Source of the DNA: JBAVEL01 sp049587715
GTDB taxonomy: Bacteria > Bacteroidota > Ignavibacteria > UBA10030 > UBA6906
Direction: 5' to 3'
Length of the DNA: 6,312 nt
Assembly (NCBI GenBank): GCA_049587715.1
Contig: JBAVEL010000059.1
Span: forward strand, 1-6,312
A program made the translations under genes and the position numbers. Position 1 is the first letter of the stretch; every line of letters begins with the position of its first letter. Shown here in pieces: positions 5,357 to 6,312 of the stretch. The notes beneath the pieces were generated by a model. The model was not told where the DNA came from, ran no database searches, and saw nothing but the letters and a program-made list of their open reading frames with translations.

Positions 5357-6312
5357 TCAGAGCATGCCGCTCCATTTCCGCAGAAACCACTCCAGGGAGA
5401 AGCAGAGAAGCACGGCGGCCAGGAGGTGATACCCGGTCCACAGCTCGTGGCGGGAGGTTTTCTCCGCAAGCGTGGGTTCCCAGCGGGCGAGGGCGGGGAG
5501 ATCCCGCGCAAGAAGATGCAGGGAGCCGGGGTTGTAGGACCGCCCTCCGGTGCGGAAGGCCAGCTGGCGGATCAGGGGCGCGTTCATGCGCGTGTCGGCC
5601 AGCTCCAGGTCCACTCCTCCCACCGAGAACCTGCCGCGGCTCTCTCCCAGCTTCCGCCCGTCCTTCAGGGCCTCCGCCCGGAACGCGTAGTCCCCCGCGG
5701 GAAGCCCCTCGAGGGATCCCTCGTACCGGCCGGGGCCGGCAGGGCGCAGTTCCAGATCGAAGCGGCCCCCCGCTCCCTCGATTGCGAGCCGGAGGAGCGC
5801 GTTGTCCGCCGGGCGCCCCGTCTGGTCATAGGCCTCTCCCTCGAAGGCGGCGGGCGCTCCTTCGGTGAAGATTTCCGTCAGGGGGGAGACCCGGACGGGA
5901 CTTCCCTCATCCCGCCGGGCAAGCCAGCGGACGGCGTTTCCCAGGAACGAGGCGAGAAACCGCTCCGTCGCGGGGTTCTCCTGCCCCATCAGACGCCACT
6001 GCCAGAGCCCGTGGGCCAGGATCGCCGCGGATTTCCTTCCGTTCAGACTGCGGATCACCAGGAGGGGTTCGCCCGCGGAAGCGGGGCCGCCCCGGAGGGC
6101 GGCGATCGTGAGGGAGCCGGGTTTCGCCCGCACCCCCTCTCTGTGGCGGATCAGGGGGGGGAGACGGTCCCAGGGAGGAGGCTCTCCCCGCTCTCCCAGG
6201 AGTAGCGGGTGGTTCTCTTCGCCTCCCACGGGCCGGAAGGAGACGGGCTGCGGGGGCCCCCTCAGGCCCCGGAGGAACGGGAGGTGGGTTTCCAGGCGGG
6301 CCAGCTTCCGCT
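5357..6312 (-). CDS. Bat/VWA-associated membrane protein, C-terminal part (5' end beyond the window)
   Basis: The frame is open to the right edge, so the 317 residues seen are the C-terminal part of a longer protein. The GTG at 6229 is an internal valine, because in-frame coding continues upstream of it. Residues about 1-120 resemble the end of the glutamine-amidotransferase-like domain in large bacterial membrane proteins of this type: a W-x-x-L-P-P-L segment, a KPGSLTIA strand, then LLVIRSLNGRKSAAILAHG and a W-x-W-R/NAVRWLA helix. A beta-rich segment follows (from VRVSPLTEIF through GEAYDQTGRPADN to GRYEGSL), probably an immunoglobulin-like fold, then LADTRMNAPLIRQLAFRTGG, the usual tail before the anchor. 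The last 30 residues form one membrane helix ending EWFLRKWSGML. Such proteins are usually encoded with BatA/BatB, DUF58 and MoxR genes. No enzymatic activity is claimed. The family call rests on remembered motif layout and a missing N-terminus. Confidence 0.8.
   Translation of the reverse strand, partial: RKLARLETHLPFLRGLRGPPQPVSFRPVGGEENHPLLLGERGEPPPWDRLPPLIRHREGVRAKPGSLTIAALRGGPASAGEPLLVIRSLNGRKSAAILAHGLWQWRLMGQENPATERFLASFLGNAVRWLARRDEGSPVRVSPLTEIFTEGAPAAFEGEAYDQTGRPADNALLRLAIEGAGGRFDLELRPAGPGRYEGSLEGLPAGDYAFRAEALKDGRKLGESRGRFSVGGVDLELADTRMNAPLIRQLAFRTGGRSYNPGSLHLLARDLPALARWEPTLAEKTSRHELWTGYHLLAAVLLCFSLEWFLRKWSGML

Noticed and set aside
3329..6205. A 958-codon open frame on the plus strand
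   Set aside because: It runs codon-for-codon opposite the catalytic M16 gene and the right-edge membrane protein gene, both in the same register. Stops there would need TTA, CTA or TCA codons in the real genes, which are rare in GC-rich DNA. The product is low-complexity with no recognisable domain, whereas both minus-strand proteins have clear family motifs.
1..6312. CRISPR arrays, insertion sequences, tRNA or rRNA genes, riboswitches
   Set aside because: No regularly spaced repeats, transposase-like frame, terminal inverted repeats, tRNA-like fold or rRNA segment was found on reading both strands. The window is filled by ordinary protein genes.

Overview
The window is GC-rich bacterial DNA, gene-dense and almost entirely coded on the minus strand. 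Two genes start with lipoprotein signals and one with a classical Sec signal, so the region mostly encodes envelope or exported proteins. The M2 peptidase subtype, the paired M16 peptidases and the Bat-type membrane protein at the right edge resemble combinations I know from Gemmatimonadota and related FCB or candidate-phylum bacteria. That assignment is from family resemblance only; there is no rRNA or other marker gene to confirm it.

Layout from right to left, following transcription. (1) 6312-5357, minus: the C-terminal 317 residues of a large membrane protein of the type found beside BatA/VWA proteins, ending in a single membrane helix. (2) 5239-3845, minus: an M16 zinc peptidase lipoprotein with an intact HxxEH...E centre. 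(3) 3855-2470, minus: a second, secreted M16 protein that has lost the zinc site but keeps the Arg/Tyr substrate pair. Its start overlaps the previous gene by 11 bases. A strong minus-strand intrinsic terminator at about 2416-2450 closes this operon. (4) 2134-2400, plus: an unrecognised 88-residue protein with three membrane helices, the only plus-strand gene. (5) 2133-1914: a 220-base intergenic region with a candidate promoter on each strand and a run of nine G. (6) 1913-111, minus: a full-length M2 (angiotensin-converting-enzyme-like) peptidyl-dipeptidase lipoprotein. (7) 88-1, minus: the start of another gene with a hydrophobic N-terminus, 22 bases after the M2 stop and probably co-transcribed.

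Together the central genes look like an envelope proteolysis region. The M16 pair should form one split-site peptidase held at a membrane by the lipid of its catalytic subunit, and the M2 lipoprotein would remove C-terminal dipeptides from peptides in the same compartment. The two peptidase units are separate transcripts, with the small membrane protein gene between them. No mobile element, CRISPR array, tRNA or rRNA was seen. The most notable points are the complementary loss of active-site parts in the M16 pair, the missing chloride-site arginines in the M2 enzyme, and the uncharacterised small membrane protein.
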